NCBI RefSeq assembly: GCF_949628265.1
Contig: NC_088788.1
Coordinates: 35,574,335-35,638,334 of the forward strand
Source of the DNA: Cloeon dipterum
Taxonomy: Eukaryota > Arthropoda > Insecta > Ephemeroptera > Baetidae
Length of the DNA stretch: 64,000 bases
Direction of reading: 5' to 3'
Position numbers and translations under genes: made by a program. Under the pieces are notes generated by a model. The model was not told the origin of the DNA and did no database searches. It saw nothing but the letters and a program-made list of their open reading frames with translations. Positions 23,895 through 38,600 of this stretch are shown piece after piece; positions within the stretch are counted from its first letter, which is position 1, and each line of letters opens with the position of its first letter.

Positions 23895-25137
23895 CTGTAA
23901 AATAAATGTCACTTCGAAAAATCATGCCCTGCACAATATATAGAAACTACGAATACATCTCAAAATAAACAGGAAAGTTGTTTAAAGGCAATCAACAAAT
24001 AAATTAGGTTTTTAATATTTATGATTTCCTTAAACGTCAGAGAGGAATGCTCCACTTTAGGACAAATTAGAATCCTCGAAATCAAGATTACTATGAAAAG
24101 AGCAAAAAATTATTGAATTTCAGCAGACGATGAAATTACTATAAGAGAATTGCTTCCAAGATGTTCACTGCCGGAGACTGACTCGTTTAAAAACTCATCA
24201 GCGTATAGCCAGCTTTGTAATGCCTCTGAAATCGGCCCAAAAACACTGTTGTACACTTTTATCGTTGAATCATTATTTAGCCATGCTAGCGTCAATTTAT
24301 TTTCCAACCATTTTCGGTTTTTTAAGCACACACCTTTTTGTCGGTAAAAATAAAATATCATATTTCGTTTCACAATTGCTATTTCAAATATTTCCATCAG
24401 GAATGGGAAGGCTGTAAGAATTGAAAAAGAAAATTAAAAAAGACCGCGACTCTTTCTGAGCGCAATAATCGAAGAGGGAAACGAGCAGCTCGGATCTCCC
24501 TACAAAAATTTAGCCAAGCGCCAACAAATTATATATAATTTCACCCCTTTTTTTCTTTTAGGTGAGAAATTTTCACAGAGTTAAATATTTTAGAAGGGGA
24601 TGGGAATAAAAATCAATTCGCAAACGAGGAAATGCTACGTCCACATTTTACTTTAGAAAATGCTCTATCTTTCTTTGTTTTTATTATCGTTGACATACAT
24701 TTCCCATTCTCTGGCGAAGCATTTAATTTAAACCGGGACAGAAAATAAGCAACTTTTGCCATGACCGCGAAAAATTTCAAAAATTTTGCAAACCTATTAA
24801 AGAGTACGGATTTATATTTTTACTTGCATATATTTAGTAAATCTGTAATTATTATTTCCTTCTAATCAAAGCTAAAAGAACCAAAATAAATTCGTCTTGG
24901 AGGCCATCCGACATGCTGTTCCCTTTACAAAATGAGGTGGCGATTTATTTTGTGGCAAATAAAATTATGATATTCAATGCCAATAATATCCTTCGTACAC
25001 GACAACCACCTGTTGATCATTCTTTTGCGCTGAATTTATGACGATCGCAGGTGTGCTGAGATGCACCCGCACCCATATATTCGAAATTTGTGCTGCTATT
25101 TTGTAGAAAGTCAAGGCAAATAGAGCAAGCAACTTAC
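23895..25137. other. 5' intron of tsg
   Basis: This interval joins the acceptor beside the tsg start codon to a strong donor at 25137. It is AT-rich. A 95-codon minus-strand frame at 24110-24397 has no recognisable family and is probably chance. Confidence 0.5.
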
Positions 25138-25287
25138 CCTTGCGGGGATGGATAGCAGAAAACGTGCTGCAATTCACCGACAACAGGGTTTCAGAGCGAG
25201 TCGAAGGGTGCAACTGAACGTAAACATCCGAGATTCGAGCGCAGAACGCGGAGAGACTGGTGCAATGATGGCGTGACAGGCGAGACT
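25138..25287 (-). other. tsg: 5' noncoding exon of tsg
   Basis: It begins at a GCAGTC initiator and ends at the donor CGCAAGG|GTAAGTT. It contains one ATG (ATGTTTACG), so a short upstream ORF is possible. The link to tsg rests on strand, position and the acceptor directly before the tsg ATG. Confidence 0.5.
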
Positions 25288-25313
25288 GCCTCGACTCGCG
25301 TCTTTTCTTTTAT
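25284..25313 (-). promoter_or_regulatory. tsg: TATA/Inr core promoter of tsg
   Basis: On the minus strand, GGATAAAAGA (TATA-like, 25307-25313) is followed about 25 bp later by GGCAGTCT, an arthropod-type initiator with A at 25287. The spacing is right for a focused promoter. Confidence 0.55.
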
Positions 25314-25716
25314 CCTCCCAAAGGAGCAAATCAGCAGTTAGCTGGCTCGACCAATGAGAAAGGTTCTCCAGATGGGCGTTGAGTTGTCCCGCGGCTCTCA
25401 CAGCACAAATTCTGTATTTTCATATTTTGCTTTGAAAAAATCGTCACACCGCTTCTTTTATTCTTTAAACAATTCGAACAAATATATATCAACAAAATTG
25501 CAGGGAAAATGCTGCTAAAGCACACACATCGTCAATACGAAAAATATTAACCGTCCATTTATGAACACACAAAAAAGGCAATCTCAGATTAGATAAAACG
25601 TTATATAATCAAAGAGCAATTCAGGAATTTGCTGATTTCTGATGCTATTGTTGGATCAAGCCTTTCGAGTTTAATTAAGTTAAATTAAGTGGCTGTAGCG
25701 CCGCTGAATTAATTAA

Positions 25717-28426
25717 TTAATTTGCTTGGACCAAATTAGCTTCGCTCTGGTACCAATTGGCACTGCAGTTATCGGCACAGGGCAAAAAACTGTCTCCCCT
25801 GCCGAACTGCTCGCCTTCCTCCAGGGTGACAGGCAAGGTTTTGTGGCTGGTTTCCGGCAAAAAGAGACAGAGGGCCGCCCCAAACGCTGCCAGCAAGCCC
25901 AAGACCAATTCGGGCAGCGACGGGTACACTTGCTCCTGCAAGATTAAATAAAAAAATGTGCGTTATCTCACAGTCGGTCTAGACGCAGCACGTGGAGACG
26001 CGGATCAAATACCAGGTAAAGCACTTGAGGGGACAAAATAGAGGCGACGTAGCCGGCAACGTGGATGGCCGCCACTCCGCCCGCCTGCACTTGCGCCGGC
26101 ACCAATTCCGCCGTGTACTGAGCGCCCGAGTTGTAGGCGACCACCACTGCAAACCGCCCCAGCAGCGCCAGTCCAATAGAGTATTCTGCCGAAAATAAAA
26201 ACACACTCTGGCTGGCAATTGGTTTTGAGCGGTGCAAATCGGTTACCGTGAGAGATGTCCATGTTGCGAATGGCGCCGGCAAAGGCGATGAAGAGAGCGC
26301 AAAAGAAGAGAGCCGACAGCGCGAGCAACTTCCTTCCGACCTTTTCCTGCATGAAAGCGACCACCGCGCAGCCTGGAAGAATGACCAGAGATCCGAAACT
26401 GAGCATCGCCAGGGGGTCCGGACCCACCGAGTAGCGAGAAATCGCGTCGTAGCACAGCGTCAGCACCATGCTGAAATTTTTCGCTCAATCTTTTTCATCT
26501 CAAATCTGTATTCGGAGACACAAACGATTTGAACAGAAGAATGAGAGTGTTCCTCCTCAGTCTGGGCGAGCAGAATAGCCCCAAAATATTGGCACTGTTG
26601 TCCGCTTTCAGCTTACTGGCCATCAGCTGCGAAATTAAAATTTCAAAATAAGACTAAAAATTGAAAAATCATTTTTGGGTCGGCGTCAACAATTTACTGT
26701 GAATTGCGCCTCTTCTTCAGCAAGCAGTTTTCTTCTATTCAATTTGGCGATTTTCTTCATCGAGCGAATCGCAGCTTGCGGACCCTTTCCCACTGCCAGC
26801 GCCCAGCGAGCGCTCTCAGGCACCAGGAACGGTATCACGAGCAAAATTATTGCCGGCGACGCCGTGAAGAGGAGAAAGAGGCGCCAGTGGCCGGCTAATC
26901 GCGACAGCCAAGGCACCGACACGCACCCCACCATGTAGAACACTCCTATGGCCATGTTCAGGCCCACTGACCTCAGATCGGGACGCAGGTACTCCATAAC
27001 TGAAAATGATTTTTTTTTTCAAATTCTGCAAACTCAGACAGAGTTAAAATTAATCCTCGATCAATTCTCGGACTGACTTAAAAAGCCCGTTATTCCAAAT
27101 TAAATTAAGAAAATCAGCCATGATTATTTTTTAAGAAAATTAATTAAAACAATAATCTTATAATTAAATAAACTACAAAGGGCAGGAAATATTGATGCTG
27201 GAAAAAATGACTTTCAATGAAGCTCAAAAATTCTAATTTAAATGCCTTAAAAAGAAAAATAATAAAGTGGCAACATTTTCCAGATTTTACTTAAAGAAAT
27301 AAATTGTTATTTTGACGTCAAAGAATCGCTCAACAAGAGGAGCCAGGATTTGTGCTGTTGCTCGCAAAATTATGCTTACGCACCGAGAAGGTACATCATG
27401 TTGAAGTTTGAGTCGGAGGCCGATCCGGCGAGCAGACGCACCGCAGAGTAGGAGGCGAAGGTGGCCGGGGCGAGGGCGGTTGCTACGTTGGCCACGGCGG
27501 CGACGGCGTTCGACGCCACCAGCACGGGCAGTCTTCCGACTTTGTCGGCTAAGAGGCCGAAGAGCAGCGTGCCGACCGCGCTGCCCAGCGAAAAGGCACT
27601 CTGGCCAAAGTACGGCATCCACGACTTGTCGCACACCCATTCAGTCTGCAATAATAAATTTAGACCGCGATTAATTGGACGCGCAATTCACTTGGCCGGC
27701 GTCCAAATTCGACTCACCTCTGCGATCAAGGTAACTGGAGAGTTGGTCAGGTTGAAGGTCCAGCCGGAAGTGCAGGGCCGAGATTCTGAGTGATTGGAGG
27801 CGTCGGTCCACTCGAGGCAGGCGGCGGGGCCCGGCTTGGCGCACGCGAAAGGTGGACTGATGCTGATCACGGTCTGTGCGAAGTAGTGCCAGGCAGCGCT
27901 CACGTTCAACACGCCGAAAAGGGCGAGCAGCACGATCTGAGCAGGGCCCCAGTCGCCGGCGACCTTGAGCATTTGTTCGACCGGGTCCGCCGCCGCGACC
28001 ACTGCCATAAATTTCACATCAAAAAAGTTGCGCAACTCTTTGCCGCCTATTCAAAATTGTTCAGAAAATGCGACAGTTATTTTTGCTGCGATGCCCTTTT
28101 CACGCTTTTTCTTTTCGAAAGTTTGATACGGACCTGTGTATTGGCACATCGTTCACAGCGCGAGCTTGATGGAAAACTACACTGATTTCTTTTTCTTTGT
28201 TGCCTATCTTATCGCCGATTAGCATAAGGGTCTTACAAAAAGCCTATCATTAGAGTCAATATAAGAGGCTCACTCACCCTTCCCATGCACCCACTTGACA
28301 ACACAAACCGAATTCACGTAAACAAAAGCTTTCGTTACCGTTTGCACGCGTTTTCCTCATTTTCTCGCCAGCCGACTTCTTCTTCGCTCCAACCCGCTGT
28401 TGTTTTGACACCACAGTTGTTTCCAT
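25717..28426 (-). CDS. SLC22-type organic ion transporter (MFS)
   Basis: A major facilitator of the SLC22 (organic cation/anion/carnitine) group, with 12 predicted membrane helices at the plasma membrane. Eight exons (28339-28426, 27718-28001, 27384-27645, 26698-26999, 26526-26626, 26247-26470, 26013-26185, 25717-25935) give 1653 nt, or 550 aa, typical for the family. Evidence includes the large extracellular loop after helix 1 with several cysteines and N-glycosylation sites (ASNHSES, FNLTNS), the loop LLFGLLADKVGR, PESARWALAVGK after helix 6, QEKVGRK, and FLPETSHKTLPVTLEEGE at the C-terminus. I chose the upstream start METTVVSKQQRVG because its exon ends in a good donor and joins in phase to VVAAADPVEQ. 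An internal ATG at 28008 is the alternative. The substrate is unknown. Confidence 0.87.
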
Positions 28427-28673
28427 TCTTCAAATCCAAATCTAGCTAACAAACAAACAGAAATAGAGGAAGCGCCGCACTATCTTGACAATGACAACAC
28501 CTCCAGCACACGCATCACCGCAGCTGCACTTCTTTTTGCGTCTCACGCTCGAGTCTCCGCAATGCGCACACACAGATCGAACAAAAATTTCAACGCTAGT
28601 GTGAATGAAAATTGAAAAAAGCTGATGCCGTGTTTCGGACTAACAAATTTATTGATCTGAACACTAGAAATAA
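28427..28673. other. Spacer between SLC22 and SPG7
   Basis: About 250 bp separating the 5' end of the SLC22 gene from the stop codon of SPG7, both on the minus strand. It should hold the SLC22 promoter and the SPG7 3' UTR. I see no clear TATA box. Confidence 0.4.
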
Positions 28674-32025
<3,352 letters not shown>

Positions 32026-32832
32026 AGTTCATGACTTATGTAACTAACAATTAGACTGTCAATTTATGTATCTACTAAATTCTCCATCGTTGGGTGCTTT
32101 ATTATGTAACAGCCTGTGATTAAAAGAAACATTATGAATTTAGGACATTATCTAGTTTAAACTTGAGCTCTTTATTTACCTTTAAATTCCGTCAGCAAAG
32201 TTTTTAATGACCTGTAACAATTCTTTTTATTCCATCATCGTTGTTGTTGACGTTCTGATTCTTGTCTCCTCTTCTCGCCTTCTCGGCTTTCCAGCTGTTT
32301 GTATTGCGACTACTGTGAGTGGAGGGGAGAAGGCGGGAAAACAAATTCGGGACTCTCAGTTTACGCTCGCGCCTTGCAGCGATGAATATTGTACCGGGAT
32401 ATTGTTAGTAAAATTTGGGTTGGACTGGAAGGTCTGGCAAAGCTAGCGAGAAACAAAAACTCACCGTGTGTCGTGGGCTCGCGATTTCCGCTTGGCCCCG
32501 GCTCTCCTTGCTCTCGTCGTGGCGCCTCAACGGAGAAATCGTCGTGAGTCGTGAGTCCAGCAGCTGCTCGCTTCCAAATAAGGACGGTTTGTCTCCTCAA
32601 ATGTCGCCGGTATCGAGCAACTTTAAAAGTTATTTTTAAGTTTATGGTTTCCTCAATATTTCTCCGAGTCCAGATAAGTCTCGGCAACGAATTTTTGCGC
32701 TTGTCTGATATTTTTAAGCATGACTCTATTTTACTACGGACTCTTTACGCAGACAGTAATGGAGGAGCTTCAATCTCTGTACCGTATGCAAATAAATATA
32801 ACAATAAACTAAACTGAAACGTCACAAACTAG
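32026..32832. other. Spacer upstream of SPG7
   Basis: This holds the SPG7 5' region and then unassigned sequence. Around 32430-32600 there are GC-richer open frames on both strands with no recognisable family. No clear gene was seen. Confidence 0.35.
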
Positions 32833-33429
32833 CTTTCCACTAGTGCTTTGCGTGGGTCGCGGGTTTGAGGGTTGAACCGTTAGGGATGTTTCATAGTGTG
32901 GGTCACTTTTTGGTGCAAGCACAGGGGTCACTAAAAAGTGACCCCTGTGCTTGCACTAAAAAGTGACCCCTGTGCTTGCACCAAAAATATGACCCCTCCC
33001 GTTGCACCTAAAAAATGACCCCTGTGCTTGCAGCACAAAAATGACCCCTGTTTTTGCAGCAAAAAAATGACCCCTGTGCTTGCAGCAAAAAGTGACCCCC
33101 CTGCTAGCCCTCAAGCCGTTTAATTTCACGAAACATTAGGCAAAATCTGAAATTTAATTTGTTCCGTGGTCTTGATTTCATTACTGCACATTTTATAGAT
33201 AAACTGACCCGCAAAACCCGCACCAAACCCGCGGGTGCGGGACCAGAATTTGCAAATCCAATATGGCGGATTGTGGGTGCGGGTTGGCGCTAGGTTGGCG
33301 TAGTGCGGTTTGGTGCGGGTTCAAATTTTGAAAAAAGACATGGGTGCGGTTTGGGTGCGTTACGAAATAAGCGGGTTTGATGCGGGTTTGGGTTGAAAAT
33401 TTGTACCCGCGCAAAGCACTACTTTCCAC
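32833..33429. mobile_element. Nonautonomous hAT-like transposon with 8-bp target duplication
   Basis: The element body is 32841-33421 (581 bp). It has terminal inverted repeats TAGTGCTTTGCGYGGGT, 17 bp with one mismatch. It is flanked by the perfect 8-bp direct repeat CTTTCCAC at 32833-32840 and 33422-33429. An 8-bp target duplication with a TAG-starting inverted repeat is characteristic of hAT superfamily elements. It contains no transposase frame. The interior holds a minisatellite and a second stretch of short GCGGGT-type repeats (33200-33420). Confidence 0.8.
32900..33107. repeat. Minisatellite inside the hAT-like element
   Basis: Six to seven degenerate units of about 26-28 bp built on AAAAGTGACCCCTGTGCTTGCA. 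The first unit (about 32900-32931) is inverted with respect to the rest, so the array opens with a perfect fold-back around CTAAAAAG. Confidence 0.75.
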
Positions 33430-33689
33430 GCATGAATGGAAGAGCACATTTGTAATTTTATCTTTAAAAATGTCTTGTTAAATAAAATCCACAGGAGATA
33501 GTTATGTTGGAGATAAGGCAAACGATAATATTATGGACTGTATATAAAGCGATTTTATTGATCGGTTCAAATTCGATACACACATTGTATTTGACTTGTG
33601 ATAACATTAATGTATTATGACAAAGTGTGAGAATAAATAATAATAATAATCAGCTTTTATGAACGCTGAATACTGATTTTTTTTTAGAT

Positions 33690-34580
33690 CTACTTAGAAA
33701 TACTCGCTGAACTTTTAAAAAAGTACATATATATTTTAAGGCAACATGAATAACATGATGAACTATCTTAAATATTAAGGCACAACTTAAAAAAAGCCGC
33801 GTGAGCTTACCCAGACTGCTCTTGTAGAAGGCGTTGGGGGCGCATGGGGTCATCAACTGGCCCCCAACGATCAGGTTGGCTGGAAAAAGCATTAAAAACT
33901 GGCCTGGGAGCGGATGTTAGGTCCCTAAAAAAGGTCGTTAGGGTACCGCAGGTTAAAGCCCCGTTCGAGACCTGTGCGATGAGGGATCGTGGTCGACGAT
34001 GGGACGAACGGCCGAATTTAAAGAAAAATAAAATCATTTTTCGCCTATGCTCGTCGCGCGATGCCAAAAAAGCGTTCTGAACGGGGAACGGAATAAACAG
34101 CGTTTTAATTTTTGAATTTATTGTATGTATATATTTTTCTTGGAAAGTCTTTCCGTTGCTACAATTGGCAAATGAATCGTTATTTAAACTGCACCTGTGC
34201 ACCAACATTCGAACAAGAAAAGCGACATAATTTAAGTACAGGAGAATGTATCGACTGCACCGTCAAACAAAGAGGTCGTTCTGGTTGCATAAGCTCAGCT
34301 GTTGCAGGCGTTATGCCGTGATTATTGGCTCCATATTGCCGGCAAAAAGACGAACAGGGTTGACCTGGCCATAGCTCCTGACCAGAAGGGGCGATCTCCT
34401 CGGCCGACTTGGTGACTTTGAAGCGCTCCGACGCATGGGTGGCTGGCGACGCGAGACTCCCTCCGCCGCCTCCGTCCCTCGCTCGCTGGCCCGGCCGCCC
34501 CTCCGATCACCCCCGCCAGCAAACCCGTCAAACACGGCCCTTGAATAGAGACCATCAGTCACTACCGCCCGCCGACTGAG
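33690..34580 (-). CDS. Candidate small spliced gene, function unknown
   Basis: Three possible exons fit in phase: one ending at 34365 (…SGQELWP, donor CCAG|GTCAAC), one at 33811-33879 (NLIVGGQLMTPC and CAPNAFYKSSL, with a good acceptor TTTTTCCAG and donor GTAAGC), and a last one at 33690-33706 ending SISK and a stop. A TCAGTC initiator lies near 34576 and a minus-strand AATAAA near 33551. I found no ATG in the required frame of the first exon, so the start is unresolved. No family was recognised. The middle exon is the best-supported part. Confidence 0.25.
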
Positions 34581-35641
34581 AGCAGCGACACGAACCTCAA
34601 ACCTCCCGTTTATGATAATAATATTTCTTTGTTTTTTTTTTTAATGAGTGTGGGTGTCGGGGCGAGAAAAACGGCCTCTACTTTATTTCATAATTTAGCC
34701 AGAACTGTTTTGTCAATAGTGGTTGACGAGCAAACAAGACCGCAATGAGCTATTTTTTTAATTTACCTTTACTGAAAACTAAAACTGCGATGATGAAAAT
34801 TTGCGTGAATGATGAAAATGTGGAGAACACAAACAGTTCTGCAGCTGAAAGCTTTTGTCAACAAAGCTATTTTCATTCTGTCAACAAGGCAAATTGTAAA
34901 ACACGTGAGGCCAGATAAAATCCAAGTTACTGGCAAAGACCCAGTCGAGTGCATAGTGCACTTTGAAAGGACTTTAGTAATAAACACGAAAAAATAAAAA
35001 TCAATACAAAAATGGAAATAATTTCAGTATTTATTCCAATTTAGAATTTTTAGTTGCGAATAATTCAAATGAGATATTTATATATTTTCATTTTTCTGTA
35101 TCTTGGTATTTTTATAGGGTCAAGACATGAACGAATTCTGCGGTGGTTGGCAAAAAGCGAGCTTTTTATTGCCTGTGCCTGCACCTGCTTACAGGTGCGT
35201 GCTGCTTTCATTAAAATTTTCGCTGAGCCTGCTGATCTACAAAAGTCTCGCTCGGTCCTGCTGATTCTTCACAACTAGACATCTGGCGGGACTTAATGGC
35301 CTCATTATATCGAAAGGGGACCAGTTACGCTAGAGCATTGGAAACGGAAATTTTATGACTGAATGCTAATCCTCCGGAGGCTTTTTTACACTAATGACGG
35401 TTCGAGAGTGCGCAATCTTTGACTCGCTGCAACGCAACAGCGTGTCAAGAAAAGCAATATTATATGTCAAAAGTAGAATGTGACACTTACAATGATGCAT
35501 AAATAACCGGTTGGGTTGCAAGCAAGGTGTAACAAATTAGTTAACGATTTTCGCGGCTGCCGGAGGAAGAGGAGAAGGGGTTAAATGTTATCTTGTTAAT
35601 GTAGGCGCGCACTGTTTCGACTCGGCGACAGTCGTGCGACC
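34581..35641. other. Spacer upstream of the SLC17 pair
   Basis: AT-rich intergenic DNA, with the promoter region of the first SLC17 gene at its right end. A TGCATAAATAACC TATA-like motif lies near 35495-35508 but is not at a standard distance from a clear initiator. Nothing else was recognised. Confidence 0.35.
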
Positions 35642-38600
35642 ATGAGCACACAGGAACAACCGCAGGAGCATGCCACAGGTATTTTTCTTTTTGCACCACA
35701 ATTTTTCTGAATGATTGTATATATTTTTAGGGTCGTGGTTGCACCCCAAAAATGTGCCTGCCAGGGTAGTTTTGGGTTTGCTCTCCTTCACGGGATTCCT
35801 GACCAACTACATGCTCAGGGTGAACCTGAACATTGCAATTGTGTCGATGACTGGCGGCGGAAACGCGACAGACTCAAACGGCACATTAATTAGAGAAGCG
35901 GATTGCCGAGTCAACTTCAGCACGTCGGCCTTTGATGCAGACACCACACGTGCTCCTGTAATCAATTTCCATCATCTTATCTCTAATTAAACACACCAGC
36001 AATTGAATGTCCCTGCCCCCAAACTTTTATTTTTTTTAATAACGAACGAAACTGCTTAAGATATTAGAAGAGCGATCAGCGAATAATCACTTTTGCAAAA
36101 GCGAATTGGACTAAATATGAGGAGGATTAATTTATATGTTATTAAAATTTTAGAGCAGAAACCTTAAAATTTTGAAAGTGAATTGTATAGTTACCAAAAG
36201 GTTTATGTCTGGAATTATTGTTTTTTTTTAAAAAAAAAAACGCAGCACCAAATATATTTTTTTCTATATCCTGAAAATGCTTGTTGCCAATGCCCTTGGG
36301 ATTCAGTTGAAGCCAAAATTGACTGTAAATAGAAGTGTAAATTTTTTAGAATAGTGGCTGCAAAGTTAGCATGCTTTTCAAATAGTGAGGACTGTCTCCT
36401 TACTTGAAATTCTATTTTATTTTACAACAAAGAGTTTCCCAAAATGGTTTCACACGCTGTTAGACAGATCTCGACGAGAGAAATAAAAAATGTGCTCAAG
36501 CGCTAAAAATTTTGGAGAAAATTTAAAAACTTTGAATTTTTACTGTAGCAAAGTCCTTTTTTGATCGAACTTCTATTTCTAATCAAAGCATATATTATGA
36601 TTAATATTTTACTTATTTAACCTCATTAAATTGTATGAGGTTAATGAATTTTCGGCACATTTTTCGAGACGTGATTATGTAACATCGTCAATAATAGCAA
36701 TTAGTCCTCGAGCAGTTATCATTACATGCCCCCACCAGCATTCTCTATGTGTGTCAGAGGGTATCATTGTAGTGAACCACTGATTTAACGTTTTATTTTA
36801 ATTTAATTGATCTTGATCAGTTTGTTGTTTTGTTGAGAGCGCGGCCGAGTTCGACTGGGACAACTACAAGCAGGGCCTGATCCACGGCTCGTTTTACTGG
36901 GGCTACGTGCTGTCCATGGTGCCGGGCGGGATGCTGGCCGACCGCTACGGCGCCAAACTCATTTACGGCGGCAGCAACCTGGTCTGCAGCCTGATGGCCT
37001 TCTTCGTGCCCTCCGCCGCAAGGTGGAGTCTCAACGCGCTGCTCTTCGTCAGGTTCAGTCAGGGATTTGCAGCTGTATGATTAAATTGGGCCTTAGGGAA
37101 AATGTAGACAAAATAAAAAATTGGATTGTACATAGGGAGCCACGTGGCCGGCGATGAACGTGATGGCTAGCAGGTGGATCCCGCCAAACGAACGCAGCAA
37201 ATTCGTTGCGACTTACATGGGTAAGACGCACGTGTTATTTTTGTGCGAAAAACAGCAGGAAAAACATCCATTTTGGGGTTTCCACATTTTTCTAAATTTA
37301 ACCACGAAAAGGTCACATTTCGCGCCAAGAAGCTTTGGAAAATTAAGAATAGAGTTAAAAGTTTCGGTCTTTTGGTGAAACTAGTGGCAGTAGAAATCCC
37401 TATTTTTTGTCATCCATCAAAATGCGGGTTTTTGCTAACCCTGAGAATAGGACCAGTGTCTTTTTTATTAAAACGCTATAGGCGTTAGCCTCGATAAATT
37501 TACCCACGCATGCTGTAAAGGTACAAAGCAACAATTCGGAAACATTTCACAATCCTACCAAATCCAAATGGTCTCCTCATTGCAACTCAAACAAGAGATT
37601 CAAATTTAGGCGCAAATCAACCCCCAATTAACGTTTGGATTCAAGTGATTCTTGAATCACTTTCCAGGAAATGCTGTCGGGGTGGCACTGACGTTTCCCC
37701 TGTGCGGGATTTTAATCGAAGCATTCGGCTGGGAATGGGCTTTCCACGTGCCTGCGTTCATCTGCCTGCTGTGGTGCGTGGCCTGGTGGTATTGCGTCTT
37801 CGACTCTCCTGCACAGCACCCTCGCATTTCCAGACAAGAGCTCAACTACTTGGAGCAACACGTCGTAATTTCCAAAAGGAAGGTGCTGTATCCTGATTAA
37901 TATATCAATTTTATTTTTTTAAAAATCAATAAGTTAAATAAAAGATGAATTGAATTGAATATAGCCGCTATCCAGTTCAAAATCGTGATTTTCCCAGCTT
38001 GTATGCTGCCCATCTTGGTTAAAGACCGTCTTTGACGACGTTTTTCTGAGCACACCAATTGATTTTGAGGGTCGAATTAGTCAAAAAGTGGATATTTTTT
38101 CCGACCAAAAAGTCCAGCGCGACGTGCAAACTTTTTTCCTGCCAAAACAATATGAACATGCGAGAACTGCGCATGCGTCAGTGCTGGCTGGATCTGACAA
38201 AGTCATTCGTAGAGATGGTCTCTCTGCAAGTGCTCAAACCAGCTCTGACGCATGCGCACTTCTCGCATTCATATTGTTTTGGCGGAAAAAAAATGTTCGC
38301 ACGTCGCGCTGGACTTTTTGGTCGGAAAAAATATCCACTTTTTGACTAATATTCGAACCTCAAGAATCGATTGGTGTGCTCAAACTTCGTCAAAGACGGT
38401 CTTTAAGATTCGCATTTCATTATATGATAGAGCCAACATACAATTTCTTAGTTTTAATCTAATTCTGTCAGTTGAGAGTGCCAGTGGGGGAGATTCTCAA
38501 GTCCACCCCGTTCTGGGCCATGCTGGTGGCCAACCTAGGCTCGATGTGGGCTTTCATGACTGTTACAACGTACGGACCGACTTACTTCAAGATGGTGTAC

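Noticed and set aside
27408-27793. Arg-rich plus-strand frames
   Set aside because: They are antisense to SLC22 exons, with no family resemblance.
33200-33420. GCGGGT-rich stretch considered as a separate satellite
   Set aside because: It lies entirely inside the hAT-like element and ends at its inverted repeat, so it is part of that element.
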